From assembly GCF_000425125.1 (NCBI RefSeq), contig NZ_KE384308.1:54838-118837 (forward strand): 64,000 nucleotides of DNA, given 5' to 3'. The notes below the pieces were generated by a model that had not been told where the DNA came from, did no database searches, and saw nothing but the letters and a program-made list of their open reading frames with translations. This DNA comes from Paenibacillus taiwanensis DSM 18679. GTDB lineage: Bacteria; Bacillota; Bacilli; Paenibacillales; Paenibacillaceae. The first letter of the stretch is position 1. Each line of letters begins with the position of its first letter. This document shows, in pieces, positions 34,302 through 43,727 of this stretch. The position numbers were made by a program, and so were the translations under genes.

Positions 34302-36899
34302 TTACTTTTTACGTGTTCGTTCGATTTCCAACAAACTTCGCCTATGGGTTCGCTGAAGCCAACGCGTATATCTCCACATTAACGTATTAAGTGACATTCG
34401 CTTCGGAAATGCCACATACTGCGACTCCCATTCTTGTTCACTCCAGGTCTGCCAGCGATAACGCTGGTTGTAGAGCAAAAATTGACCGCGCAATCTTCGG
34501 TACATGGCGATGGCAGAACGCTCCGTCCATGAATAAGGTGCAAGAGACGTCTCAACGTGTGCGAGCGGAATAAAGCCCGTTTCTAGTACGACTCCTTTAT
34601 GGCGTGCCCATGTATACAAAGTATGAAGCAAGTGATGATCTCCATTCGTTACTTCGCTTGGTTCATACTGCTTCGCCATACTAGTGCAGCGCATATCCTC
34701 AATTACGAGCCGCCCATTATCCGTGTCAAGCAAAACGATCGCATAACCTGTCCATGTGTCATGTGAAGCAGGCTGCAATACAAATAAATAATGTGAGCCA
34801 TTCATCAAATGTAAGGCACGTGTAAAGCCTTGTACATATTCTGCGTTTACATTTGACCATTTAGCTATGCTGGCTAGCAGATGATTTTGTACAGATTGGT
34901 CCAACGGAAAGTCATACCGCTCTACATGACTTCCATCAGGAACTTGTTCTGTGATCGTACCTTCCATTCGGAGGAGCGCACGCTCTCCAATTTTGAAAAA
35001 GTCGTTGCCATAGTCGTGCAGAAGTGGCATCCACTCCGAATTGACTTGCGTAAATACGACTTCATATCCGAAACGGTCAGCTTGTGCATACAATTGCTGC
35101 ATCACTCTGGCTCGATACTTGGCATCTATTTGTGGTAAGCCAAGCACGAGCACTCGCCTACCTCGGATTACAATAGGCAGTTGCATGCCGGGAATGTCTG
35201 TTTCGTACATTCGTTTATAAGGTACATGCTCATAGATCCAACCGTTAGGCACAGACTGAAAATAATGGCGATCATAATACGACCATTCACGCCCAAACGG
35301 CTCACGATTATGGTGTTCAAATGCTGCCCAACCAATACTATACAGACAAACAAATACAATACCAGCTGTAACGATGGAAATGGCCCATTCGTCTTGTGAC
35401 AGCAAATAACTGCCAAACTCGATTGAATCGTGCAGGGAACTGAACACCTTGCCAATCATCAAGTACATCCATACGACGATGAGCATAAATAACGTGCTTA
35501 CAATAGTTGCAGCTTTCGTAATGGGATACCGCAGTCTTGTGAACTGGCTGCGCAGTAAAAAGACAAACAAAAGCATACCAAGCAGCCACAATGTATGTCG
35601 AATGCTTGTTCCCAACAAAAACGTAGCAGTCGTACTTATAAGTAACGCAATTAATGTAATATAATAGGCGCGCAGCGTTCTTTCGAATAGCCCTTTTAAC
35701 ATCATCAATATAAGGAAAGCAGACCCGATAATCATACCGTTTACAATCGGATAAGCACTTTGAGAATTTAGCCACGGTATACGGACAAACGATTGTCCTA
35801 GCTCAGGTGTTGTAACACCGTACGCCAGCAGAAAGATAGACGTCATAAACAATAAAATAGTGATAGACCAAGCAGATAAACTCATCCAGACGGAGCGTTG
35901 TATAAACCAGAATATACTTCCCGATTCAATGTAAGAGCTGAATTTGGGATGATCCTCCCATTTTCTCACGGCCACCCCGCCAAATTCAAATGCAGCAAAG
36001 ATGAGGCCTAATCCAAAAGGTATAAAATAATAAATAATACGGAATAACAGCAAGCCTGTAAATACCAAATGATCTTCAACGCCAAGTGCTTGCATCCCTA
36101 TGAGATAAGTAATATCAAATGTACCAAATCCACCGGGAACCATACTGATAATGCCAGCCACAGCACTAACGGTATAGATACCGATTACTTGTATGTAACT
36201 TACAGGGACGTTTAAGCACACTAATATTGCGTAAGCAACTGTCCCCGCTGCCAACCATTCTATAAACGACACTAGCGTATAACCAAATGTCAACCCTACA
36301 TTGGCATGGTGCCGTCCTTTCCAACGTGATAGCAGCAGATATGTCGGAAAAAAAAGGGCAATCCCGATCAGCACGATCCACAGCCAGCCCTTGGCATTTA
36401 GCAGCTCTTGTGCCGGAAATACGCCGATAATAACAAGAATAGATAGCAAGGATAGGCCACTGATCATCGAGGGGGCCATCCAGGCAATGGCCAGCAGCAA
36501 GCGAGACCTATCTTTAGACACTGATCGATAAAGTACGGTTCGAACCCCAACACCTGCCACTCCGCCAAAGCCAAAAATACCGTTAAATGTGTTGGCTATC
36601 CAAGACACACGAAAAATTTTACTCCATCTCATCTTGGCTCTAATTGAGCGCAGCAGCAGCACATCATAGAAAAACATCGTAGAAACCGCTAAAATGCCTA
36701 ATATCATAAGCCCAGTAAAGTTCTCGCTCGACAACAAGCGAACGGCTTTTAACGACTCCGAGATGGAAAACCGAGACAGCTCTTTCTTACCTTGGACAAT
36801 AACAAATAAAATAACAGCCAACGGAAATCCGATCTTAAAAGATTTTACGAGCCAACGTTGGCGGAATAGCGCTTGAAGCTTTGACTTCATTGCCTTCAT
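34302..36899 (-). CDS. mprF: Phosphatidylglycerol lysyltransferase/flippase, MprF family
   Basis: 865 aa from ATG 36899 behind AAAGGAGGAG. About fourteen membrane helices (residues ~20-520) include the flippase region with GIFGFGGVAGVGVRTVLYR and SMVPGGFGTFDITYLIG. They are followed by a cytosolic GNAT-like synthase domain (~560-850; PNGWIYEHVPYKRMYETDIPGMQLPIVIRGRRVLVLGLPQ, VQGFTRALHLMN). MprF transfers an aminoacyl group from tRNA to phosphatidylglycerol and flips the product, lowering negative surface charge and giving cationic peptide resistance. The C-terminal domain is divergent from S. aureus MprF, so the transferred amino acid (Lys or Ala) is uncertain. Confidence 0.85.
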   Translation of the reverse strand: MKAMKSKLQALFRQRWLVKSFKIGFPLAVILFVIVQGKKELSRFSISESLKAVRLLSSENFTGLMILGILAVSTMFFYDVLLLRSIRAKMRWSKIFRVSWIANTFNGIFGFGGVAGVGVRTVLYRSVSKDRSRLLLAIAWMAPSMISGLSLLSILVIIGVFPAQELLNAKGWLWIVLIGIALFFPTYLLLSRWKGRHHANVGLTFGYTLVSFIEWLAAGTVAYAILVCLNVPVSYIQVIGIYTVSAVAGIISMVPGGFGTFDITYLIGMQALGVEDHLVFTGLLLFRIIYYFIPFGLGLIFAAFEFGGVAVRKWEDHPKFSSYIESGSIFWFIQRSVWMSLSAWSITILLFMTSIFLLAYGVTTPELGQSFVRIPWLNSQSAYPIVNGMIIGSAFLILMMLKGLFERTLRAYYITLIALLISTTATFLLGTSIRHTLWLLGMLLFVFLLRSQFTRLRYPITKAATIVSTLFMLIVVWMYLMIGKVFSSLHDSIEFGSYLLSQDEWAISIVTAGIVFVCLYSIGWAAFEHHNREPFGREWSYYDRHYFQSVPNGWIYEHVPYKRMYETDIPGMQLPIVIRGRRVLVLGLPQIDAKYRARVMQQLYAQADRFGYEVVFTQVNSEWMPLLHDYGNDFFKIGERALLRMEGTITEQVPDGSHVERYDFPLDQSVQNHLLASIAKWSNVNAEYVQGFTRALHLMNGSHYLFVLQPASHDTWTGYAIVLLDTDNGRLVIEDMRCTSMAKQYEPSEVTNGDHHLLHTLYTWARHKGVVLETGFIPLAHVETSLAPYSWTERSAIAMYRRLRGQFLLYNQRYRWQTWSEQEWESQYVAFPKRMSLNTLMWRYTRWLQRTHRRSLLEIERTRKK

Positions 36900-37001
36900 A
36901 CGCACTCCTCCTTTGGTGAAGCAATAGCCAGTCATTTCTATTGTATTATATAGTTTGGGAACGTTTTGCGTCAGTTATTCATATCACGTCGTCTTTATCC
37001 G

Positions 37002-37943
37002 CTACATCCATGCAGCCAAACGAGACATGGCTTCTTCTTTCTGCTTATCATTGACGTGCGTGTATACTGTTGTGGTTTGAATAGAAGCATGTCCCAACAT
37101 TTCCTGGACCGTTCGGATATCGGTGCCACTACGCACGAGCATGGTCGCGAACGAATGCCGCAGCTTATGACAGGAATACGATCTGCCCTTTCCTGCATAT
37201 TTGTTTTGTCCGTCATTCCATGGCATTTGTTCAAATATAAGACTGGCGATAGCTTGAATGTTCCGGATCGAGAGTCTACGTCCCTTCTGAGAAATAAATA
37301 ACGCATCCTCGCCAGCTCGCCAGGGCTGCAATCGTTCTAGCAGCGATAGTTCAAGCTGCTGTACAACTGGCTCAGGCAGCGGAACGGTTCGCCACTTGCG
37401 GCCTTTACCTAACACCTCAATGGTACGACGTTCGCGGTGATAGTCGGAAAGATTAAGTCTATGTACTTCACCGACACGTAAGCCTCCATATGCCATCAGC
37501 ATTAGAATCGCTATGTTACGGTTGCGATATTTGCCGTCTACTCCTTGAATGAGCTCTCTAATTTGAGGTGGCTCCAAATATACAGGAGCACGTTGTGACT
37601 CCGTTTTCGACTTTTTGACTTGCAGCGCTGGATTTACGTCTGTGATCTCTAATTCATTTAACGAGCGATAAAAACTGATAAGCGCACAATGTTTGCGATT
37701 GCGTGTTGAATCACTGACACCTGTAGATTTAAGTTGTGCCAAATAGGACAATACTTGCAAATTTTTAACGTCTGTTACTGGTTTGCCGTTTAATGTTTTG
37801 AGAAATTGATGCACATCTCCAATATAATTTCGCTGTGTATATGCGGTGTAACCGGCATTTGTCATCCACAGACGAAATGCCATAAGTGATTCTTCATATT
37901 TGTCCTCGATTTCTATTCGATTCCAAACGGTAGCGGTCATCAA
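37002..37943 (-). CDS. Tyrosine recombinase/integrase (XerC/XerD-like, 313 aa)
   Basis: An N-terminal SAM-like arm-binding domain (~20-105, TQRNYIGDVHQFLKTL) is followed by the catalytic domain. All catalytic residues are visible: Arg in AYGGLRVGEV (~residue 155), Lys in LGKGRKWRTVPLP, His-x-x-Arg in CHKLRHSFATML, His in LGHASIQTTT and Tyr in TVYTHV. It starts with ATG behind AAAGGAG. It is complete and stands alone, without phage or ICE genes nearby. A 34-bp loxP-geometry palindrome lies 61-94 bp upstream of its start. It is distinct from the XerS-like gene at 49.7 kb, so it may be housekeeping XerC/D-like or an orphan integrase. Confidence 0.9.
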   Translation of the reverse strand: MMTATVWNRIEIEDKYEESLMAFRLWMTNAGYTAYTQRNYIGDVHQFLKTLNGKPVTDVKNLQVLSYLAQLKSTGVSDSTRNRKHCALISFYRSLNELEITDVNPALQVKKSKTESQRAPVYLEPPQIRELIQGVDGKYRNRNIAILMLMAYGGLRVGEVHRLNLSDYHRERRTIEVLGKGRKWRTVPLPEPVVQQLELSLLERLQPWRAGEDALFISQKGRRLSIRNIQAIASLIFEQMPWNDGQNKYAGKGRSYSCHKLRHSFATMLVRSGTDIRTVQEMLGHASIQTTTVYTHVNDKQKEEAMSRLAAWM

Positions 37944-38003
37944 GAGAATCTCCTTTCCTATCCTGCCATTTCAGCGGCATTTATCGCAAATGGTGCGTAT
38001 AAA

Positions 38004-38037
38004 ATAACTGCGTATAATCATTATTATACGCAGTTTA
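38004..38037. repeat. loxP-geometry palindrome (13-8-13) upstream of the recombinase gene
   Basis: Left arm ATAACTGCGTATA, spacer ATCATTAT, right arm TATACGCAGTTTA. The core is a perfect 13-bp inverted repeat around CATT (38006-38035). The left arm differs from a loxP arm at one position. A third half-site TGCGTATAA lies at 37994-38002. No T run follows, so it is not a standard terminator. It could be a recombination site or an operator. Confidence 0.7.
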
Positions 38038-38139
38038 CGTTTAATGACGCAAATATTGAGCTTCGTTAATAGAATTACACAAGCTTTTGCGGTATTTCGG
38101 GTGTAGTTTTCAGGTGTGATCTTTTACACAATTTAATTC

Positions 38140-38167
38140 TTGACCCCTCTTTCTGTTTCGTTATAAT
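38140..38167 (+). promoter_or_regulatory. Sigma-A promoter with long leader toward the LPMO gene
   Basis: TTGACC (38140-38145) and TATAAT (38162-38167) are 16 bp apart. The next recognisable gene begins at 38726, implying a ~550-nt leader. I find no riboswitch consensus in it. A 37-codon open frame (38501-38614) lacks a good ribosome binding site. The interval 37944-38725 otherwise holds only the palindrome. Confidence 0.6.
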
Positions 38168-38725
38168 AGAATTAACTCAACTTCCACTCCATTATTTGCC
38201 TTTTGTATTTTCCAGCACGCCTTATCCGATTTACCATCACAACTAGACAAGCCTCCACGTAATGTAAGGTATACACCTTTTAACTCTCATCTTTTCACTT
38301 TTTCAATGATTCCAATGAAGAGGTCATCAGTACGTGTACAATTCTCACAATTAACGGTTACCTATGCTGCAGATGATCATCACCTAGAGTAGAGCAAGCA
38401 ATTGTTGTGTTTGTGCGTTTGAGTTGTAAACGCTGTCAATTGAAGGGTGATGTAGTCTTTATATTTAACCGTTTAACTTTTGCGGAGAGATGCACGTGTA
38501 ATGGAGGAACAACATAACTCAGGTTCAGTTGTTTATGACATGAGGAATAATGCTGTCATGATGAGATTAGCGCTTATATTCTATCATGTACCACGCAGGC
38601 AAGAAGGAAGTTGAGGAATAGCAGAAGCCGGAGGTGAGCTTTTAGACGTTACAAGTTGTTTACACAGGAATAACACGCGAAGCATGTTATACACCTAATC
38701 TACCCACACTAGGAGGTTCCAATTA

Positions 38726-39766
38726 ATGAATTCATATCGTCTATCGTTACCGAAACTATCTCCACTTGCAGCAGTTGTTATTATGGCATTACTGCTGGCA
38801 GCATGTTCTTTTGTATTTGCAAGTAAAGCCTCTGCACATGGTTACATTGAATCTCCGGCAGGCCGCGCATTACAATGCAAGCAAGGCACTAACACAAACT
38901 GTGGCGCCATCCAGTATGAGCCACAAAGTATTGAAGCGCCAGGGAACTTCCCTGTTGGCGGTCCTGCTGACGGCCAGATTACAGGTGGCGGCATTTACCC
39001 TGAATTGTATGAGCAAACGACTACACGTTGGAACAAAGTAAACTTGAACGGTGGAACAAACACGTTCACTTGGAAGCTGACAGCTAACCATGCAACAAGA
39101 GAATGGAAATATTATATTACGAAGGCAAATTGGAATCCAAACCAAGCTTTAAAACGTTCCGATTTGGAGCTGTTCTGCCAAATTAATGACGGCGGTGCAA
39201 AACCACCTACTTCCGTCAGCCATCAATGCAACGTTCCAACAGATCGCAGTGGCTACCATCTCATTCTTGGCGTATGGGAAATTGCAGATACACCTAATGC
39301 ATTCTATCAAGTAATTGATGTAAACTTAACGAATGGAACTGGTACACAGCTGCCTTCAGTTCCAGCGAATGTTGTGTCACCTGCACAAACAGTAAGCAGC
39401 ATTCAATTAACTTGGTCTGCTTCTACTGCTTCAGCTGGTATTCAAAATTATGAAATTTATCGTAATGGTAACTTAGTAGGAACTTCGACAACAACTTCTT
39501 ATAACGATACCGGTTTAACAGCAAACACCACATATGTATACACCATTAAAGCAGTTGATACGGCTGGTAACAAGTCTGCTGCCTCTGTCGCTCTTTCTAA
39601 GAAGACATTAACGGATGGTGGCACTGCGTACCCAGCTTGGAATGCAGGAACTGTGTACTTGGCTGGCGACAAAGTAAGCTACAACGGCGCTAACTATGAA
39701 GCGCGCTGGTGGACGCTAGGCGAAACACCGAGCAGTTCTTCTGCTGTTTGGAAATCTATTAACTAA
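38726..39766 (+). CDS. Chitin-active lytic polysaccharide monooxygenase (AA10) with FnIII and CBM5/12
   Basis: 346 aa. The signal peptide ends [19 protein letters not shown], so the mature protein begins with the copper-ligating His required for the histidine brace. The AA10 domain spans ~38-205 and includes the second His region [19 protein letters not shown] and [24 protein letters not shown] fibronectin III linker (~212-300) and a C-terminal chitin-binding CBM5/12 follow ([35 protein letters not shown]). AA10 enzymes oxidatively cleave chitin outside the cell. AGGAGG lies nine bases before the ATG. Confidence 0.95.
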   Translation: MNSYRLSLPKLSPLAAVVIMALLLAACSFVFASKASAHGYIESPAGRALQCKQGTNTNCGAIQYEPQSIEAPGNFPVGGPADGQITGGGIYPELYEQTTTRWNKVNLNGGTNTFTWKLTANHATREWKYYITKANWNPNQALKRSDLELFCQINDGGAKPPTSVSHQCNVPTDRSGYHLILGVWEIADTPNAFYQVIDVNLTNGTGTQLPSVPANVVSPAQTVSSIQLTWSASTASAGIQNYEIYRNGNLVGTSTTTSYNDTGLTANTTYVYTIKAVDTAGNKSAASVALSKKTLTDGGTAYPAWNAGTVYLAGDKVSYNGANYEARWWTLGETPSSSSAVWKSIN

Positions 39767-39778
39767 GTCTCAAGCAAG

Positions 39779-39809
39779 AAGGACTTGCCAATTGGCAAGT
39801 CCTTTTTTT
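39779..39809 (+). terminator. Terminator after the LPMO gene
   Basis: Perfect 11-bp stem AAGGACTTGCC/GGCAAGTCCTT around AATT, then seven Ts. Confidence 0.95.
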
Positions 39810-39902
39810 ACTTGAGATATAACCTGAGCAAGCAAAGCTTAGAAACTCCACATCAGCTATATCGTTAATGATCTCTCCCAAAGCTGCTAACGCTTAATAG
39901 CT

Positions 39903-40820
39903 TTATGAATCCAGCATTAATACACCATGACCTTCCACTGTCCGCTTGAAGCCAAGCGGCTCCGTTCGTGCCTTTAACTGCTCATAAATTTCCTGTACAC
40001 TAATGGTTCTTCCAAGCTCACGTTCAAGTTCATTAATAATGAGTGCTGCTGCACCTGTAACATGAGGAACTGCCATAGAGGTTCCTGACATGACCGCATA
40101 CTTCCCATCGATCCAGGTAGACAAAATCTCATTACCTGGCGCTACCAGATCTACCGTATCGTTAGTATTCGTAAATGGTGCCATATTTAACTCAATATCA
40201 ATAGCACCAACACATAAAGTTTCGGGATAGGCGCCCGGATAACTAATTTCTATCGTATCCCCGCAATTGTCTCCCTCATTGCCAGCAGAACAGATGATAG
40301 CAATGCCAGCAGACACCGCACGTTTAATAGCTTCGTGCAAGGCTACGTTATGGTGTGCCGAGCCGAGTGACATGGAAATAACACGTACTCGCTGCGTACC
40401 CTTTCTCCAAGCGATGGCGTAATCCAGAGCAGCTACAACCTGTTGAATTTGTGCCAATCCATCTGAGCCTATTACTTTCAAAATGAGTAAATCTGCTTCA
40501 GGAGCAACTCCTGCTACACCATAATTGTCCAAATTGGCGGCTATTGTTCCTGCAATATGAGTGCCATGTCCACTTGTATCTGTGTAATCCTCCACGCCAC
40601 CGTCTTGCGTAAAATTCCTTCCTGAAACAATTCTGCCAGACAGATCCGGATGATCGACCTGACAGCCAGAATCGAGAATCGCAATGACGATTCCGTCCCC
40701 CCGCTGACTTTCTTCCCATACATCAGGCGCTGATATTAACGATACGCCAGGTGGAATCTCCTGTTTATTGTTCGTAATATCTACAATCCGCACAGGAGGC
40801 AAAAACATATGTAGATCCAT
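39903..40820 (-). CDS. Subtilisin-like intracellular serine protease (S8, IspA-like)
   Basis: 305 aa without signal peptide. The catalytic triad is visible: Asp in VIAILDSGCQVDHPDL, His in DTSGHGTHIAGTIA and Ser in SGTSMAVPHVTGAAAL, with the oxyanion Asn in ICSAGNEGDN. A short N-terminal extension (~25 residues, with FLPPVRIVD and IPPGV) is in the place of the inhibitory propeptide of intracellular subtilisins, although the classical LIPY motif is not exact. These enzymes degrade cytosolic proteins in stationary phase. The start follows AAGGGGTAATAGAG. It is monocistronic. Confidence 0.9.
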   Translation of the reverse strand: MDLHMFLPPVRIVDITNNKQEIPPGVSLISAPDVWEESQRGDGIVIAILDSGCQVDHPDLSGRIVSGRNFTQDGGVEDYTDTSGHGTHIAGTIAANLDNYGVAGVAPEADLLILKVIGSDGLAQIQQVVAALDYAIAWRKGTQRVRVISMSLGSAHHNVALHEAIKRAVSAGIAIICSAGNEGDNCGDTIEISYPGAYPETLCVGAIDIELNMAPFTNTNDTVDLVAPGNEILSTWIDGKYAVMSGTSMAVPHVTGAAALIINELERELGRTISVQEIYEQLKARTEPLGFKRTVEGHGVLMLDS

Positions 40821-41047
40821 CTCTATTACCCCTTACTGCTAAATCTAGCTAGTTACTCAAGCCTTTAAGCTACGCTAAAGACGACGAGCACTCACTTTTT
40901 AAACAAACGCTATAGGCTACGAGTAAACTTTGAATTGGAGTAACCTATCAAATCCGAAACATGACTTAAATAAACCAAATGTTATCATACCATTATTTGC
41001 TATATGAATGCCAGAAGCAGCATGTGTATTTATTTTCTCAACATAAC

Positions 41048-41073
41048 AAAAAAAGCCAAGCATTATGCTCGAC
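41048..41073 (-). terminator. Terminator after glpX
   Basis: On the minus strand GTCGAGCA pairs with TGCTTGGC around TAA with G-U pairs, then seven Ts. Confidence 0.8.
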
Positions 41074-41091
41074 TTCTCCGTAACGGTTTGT

Positions 41092-42066
41092 TTAGTTCAT
41101 TCCTGCCGCATATTTTAACTTTACTGGCATGTTGTGCACACACCGAATATATCGAATGGTTCCCGTACCCGCTCGCATAATGACCGAATGTGTTTCAACC
41201 CGTTGACCTGGCAAATGACGTACTCCGTTTAACAAGTCGCTATTGGTTATCCCCGTCGCCGCAAAAATAACATCCCCCGAACCTACAAGGTCTTTCATCG
41301 TGAGTAGGGCGTCCGGATTTGGAATACCCATTTTTAAGCAGCGCGCATATTGTTGTTCGTTTTCCACCATAAGTCGGCCTTGCAGCTCGCCACCGAGACA
41401 TCTCAAAGCTGCTGCTGCCAGTACACCCTCCGGCGCACCTCCTGAACCGACATACATATCCACACCACATTCAGGGATTGCTGATACAATGGCACCAGAT
41501 ACATCACCATGATCGAGTAGTTTGATCCGAACACCATTGTTTCTTAATGCCTGTACTAGGTCGCTATGCCGCTCACGCTGCAAAATCATAACTGTCAGGT
41601 CCTCCACAGATTTACCCAGTGCGTATGCTGCTTTTTCCAGTGTCACCTCAATAGGATCATCCAAGCTAACGTGTCCGGCAAGCGCAGGGCCAACTGCGAG
41701 CTTCCGCATATACATATCCGGTGCATGCAAAAACTGTCCCTTCTCCGCGATAGCAATAACCGACATTCCATTATTTAACCCGTTTGCGACAACTTCGGTG
41801 CCTTCTAATGGATCTACCGCGACATCCACCTCCGGCCCTAAGCGGCTGCCTACCTTTTCACCGATGTAAAGCATCGGGGCTTCATCCATTTCTCCTTCAC
41901 CAATGACGACGGTGCCATCAATCGGAACCGAGTCGAACATTTCGCGAATTGCACTTGTAGCAGCATGGTCTGCGCTATGCTTGTCACCCCGTCCTATCCA
42001 TGAGGCTGAAGCTAGGGCACCGGCCTCCGTAACACGCGCGATTTCCAGAGCTAGTTGACGATCCAT
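41092..42066 (-). CDS. glpX: Class II fructose-1,6-bisphosphatase
   Basis: 324 aa. GlpX signatures include IGRGDKHSADHAATSAIREMF, GTVVIGEGEMDEAPMLYIGE, the metal-binding DVAVDPLEGTEVVANG and VGSGGAPEGVLAAAALRCLGG. The enzyme removes the 1-phosphate of fructose-1,6-bisphosphate, the committed step of gluconeogenesis. It is last in the ccpN-PPDK regulatory protein-glpX run and follows the previous gene by 23 bp, with GAGGAGGGAG as ribosome binding site. The location beside gapB and ppdK supports a gluconeogenic rather than glycerol-operon role. Confidence 0.95.
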   Translation of the reverse strand: MDRQLALEIARVTEAGALASASWIGRGDKHSADHAATSAIREMFDSVPIDGTVVIGEGEMDEAPMLYIGEKVGSRLGPEVDVAVDPLEGTEVVANGLNNGMSVIAIAEKGQFLHAPDMYMRKLAVGPALAGHVSLDDPIEVTLEKAAYALGKSVEDLTVMILQRERHSDLVQALRNNGVRIKLLDHGDVSGAIVSAIPECGVDMYVGSGGAPEGVLAAAALRCLGGELQGRLMVENEQQYARCLKMGIPNPDALLTMKDLVGSGDVIFAATGITNSDLLNGVRHLPGQRVETHSVIMRAGTGTIRYIRCVHNMPVKLKYAAGMN

Positions 42067-42089
42067 CTCCAGCTCCCTCCTCTTTTCTC

Positions 42090-42893
42090 TTATGATATAA
42101 AATCCATTACGATGCCAGCCGTTTCTTCAATCGCCTTGTCTGTAATATCAATGACTGGACAACCTAAACGATCAAATAATGAGCGAGCATATTCCAGTTC
42201 CTCCACAATACGCTCTAGCGACGCATATCGCACTAATACAGGAAGTCCCATTGACTTTAACCTTTCAGAGCGAATTTTGAGGAGGTGCTCAGCGTTCATC
42301 GTTAAACCGATTATTTTATTAGAGGAAATACGGTATAAATGCTCCGGCGGTTGAATTTCAGGAACTACAGGGTAATTCACCACCTTTTTACCTTTATGCG
42401 CAAGAAATACACTTAATGGTGTCTTGGACGTTCTGGATACACCAAGCAACACGATGTCCGCCTTAAGTATGGCGTTAAGATCCTTGCCATCGTCACACTT
42501 GACGGCAAACTCAACCGCTTCCACCCGTTGAAAATAATCATCATCCAACCGATGGAGCAGTCCTGGCATACGTTTGGGCTGATCAGCAAAAGTGTCCACA
42601 AAAGCTTGGATCATAGGCCCCATTACGTCCACAGCACGAACATGCAATCGAATGGCATGCTCCTTAATTGATGCCCGTAATTCAGGTTGAACGAGTGTAT
42701 AGGCCACAAATCCGCCTGATTGTGCAACCTCTTCCATTACGATACCTAACTCTTCTTCATTACGTACATTCATATGGCGTTTAATTTTAATTTGTGGTGC
42801 TTCGAACTGACGAATGGCAGCTCGCACTACCGCTTCCGCTGTCTCTCCTACAGAATCGGATACTACCGTAATCGTATATGACGCCTTGCCCAT
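42090..42893 (-). CDS. Pyruvate, phosphate dikinase regulatory protein (bifunctional kinase/phosphorylase, DUF299)
   Basis: 267 aa. It starts SYTITVVSDSVGETAEAVVRAAIRQF and carries the P-loop-like GVSRTSKTPLSVFLAHKGKKVVNYP and the family's LHRLDDDYFQRVEAVEFAVKCDDG. These proteins inactivate PPDK by ADP-dependent phosphorylation of a Thr near the catalytic His and reactivate it by phosphorolysis. In B. subtilis the homologue YqfL is cotranscribed with ccpN and affects CcpN activity. Here it lies between ccpN and glpX and ~0.8 kb from ppdK, its expected substrate gene. The ATG follows GGGAGGAC. Confidence 0.93.
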   Translation of the reverse strand: MGKASYTITVVSDSVGETAEAVVRAAIRQFEAPQIKIKRHMNVRNEEELGIVMEEVAQSGGFVAYTLVQPELRASIKEHAIRLHVRAVDVMGPMIQAFVDTFADQPKRMPGLLHRLDDDYFQRVEAVEFAVKCDDGKDLNAILKADIVLLGVSRTSKTPLSVFLAHKGKKVVNYPVVPEIQPPEHLYRISSNKIIGLTMNAEHLLKIRSERLKSMGLPVLVRYASLERIVEELEYARSLFDRLGCPVIDITDKAIEETAGIVMDFIS

Positions 42894-42911
42894 ACACTTC
42901 TGTCCTCCCGC

Positions 42912-43565
42912 TTACTCCTGCTCTACTTTATCGAGCAGCAGCTTGATGATTGTTGTCTTCGTAATCCGGCCAACGACGCTACAGTCCGCTTCTGACGCAC
43001 CATCCGGGCAAGAAACAACCGGCAAGCTATCAACCTGATGGTGGATCATCCTGCGTGCTGCTTCCAATACAGATTGTTCCGGCGTAATCGTCACAATATT
43101 TGGCTGTCGGGTCATCACCATGCTGACCGGCATGGAGGATGCATTGGGGTTACCCAACGTCACTTTGAGCAAATCTTTACGGGAAATAACACCCGCAAGC
43201 TTCCCCTCTTCGTCTGTCACGATCAAACTCCCTATATTCTCCAAAAACAAGGTGACTACTGCATCTTGTACAGTTGTCTTTACATCGACCACAATAGGCA
43301 TGCCTTGAACTTGCCCGACCTTCATATCACGCAGAACGTAGCCATCAGACTCTTTTTTCTCCGCTTTCTCGCCGAGAAAATAGCCCACCTTTGGCTTGGC
43401 CGCGATATAATCCAGCATCACGAGTAAGGAAAGGTCCGCACGAATCGTTGGTCTACTGATGGTCAGCATCTCAGCTATTTGTTCCCCTGTAATGGGGGCA
43501 TGTTTTTTAACGATCTTAATGATCTCTAATTGTCGTGCTGTTAGTTCGATGTTGTATCCCTCCAC
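42912..43565 (-). CDS. ccpN: CcpN-type HTH-CBS repressor of gluconeogenic genes
   Basis: 217 aa. An N-terminal winged helix (IELTARQLEIIKIVKKHAPITGEQIAEMLTISRPTIRADLSLLVMLDYI) is followed by two CBS domains (~85-215) that in B. subtilis CcpN bind ATP/ADP. CcpN represses gapB, pckA and the SR1 RNA under glycolytic conditions. The start is weakly defined. The in-frame GTG at 43565 has no clear upstream Shine-Dalgarno, while a GGAGGG just inside could serve a downstream non-AUG start near ATC-Glu-Leu, matching the N-terminus of B. subtilis CcpN. Confidence 0.9.
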   Translation of the reverse strand: MEGYNIELTARQLEIIKIVKKHAPITGEQIAEMLTISRPTIRADLSLLVMLDYIAAKPKVGYFLGEKAEKKESDGYVLRDMKVGQVQGMPIVVDVKTTVQDAVVTLFLENIGSLIVTDEEGKLAGVISRKDLLKVTLGNPNASSMPVSMVMTRQPNIVTITPEQSVLEAARRMIHHQVDSLPVVSCPDGASEADCSVVGRITKTTIIKLLLDKVEQE

Positions 43566-43628
43566 TTCATGCTATATCTATCTGTTAAAGAAGAGGCACG
43601 GACTTATGAGCTACTTCTTTATGACAAG

Positions 43629-43658
43629 ATTATAGCATTCCGGATGGGATATTCGTAA
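43629..43658 (-). promoter_or_regulatory. Promoter of ccpN-regulatory protein-glpX
   Basis: On the minus strand TTACGA (43653-43658) and TATAAT (43629-43634) are 18 bp apart. The -35 overlaps the nested inverted repeat. Confidence 0.5.
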
Positions 43659-43698
43659 CTCTCGATCTGCGCGAGTTAGCGAACATAACACCATCCGG
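43640..43698. other. Nested inverted repeats between ppdK and ccpN
   Basis: Outer 8-bp arms CCGGATGG (43640-43647) and CCATCCGG (43691-43698) enclose inner arms TTCGTAACTC (43652-43661) and GAGTTA-g-CGAA (43673-43683). The RNA would fold as two stacked helices. No T tract follows on either strand. It overlaps the ccpN -35 region. Confidence 0.6.
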
Positions 43699-43727
43699 CT
43701 GCATGTACAGTACATTTACATACCCAT

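Noticed and set aside
38501-38614. 37-aa leader peptide before the LPMO gene
   Set aside because: Shine-Dalgarno-like GGAGAG is too far from the ATG and the product has no recognisable pattern; kept only as a note in the leader finding.
38168-38725. c-di-GMP (GEMM) riboswitch before the LPMO gene
   Set aside because: The conserved GEMM cores (ACGCACAGGGCAAACC, GACGCAAAGCC) are absent.
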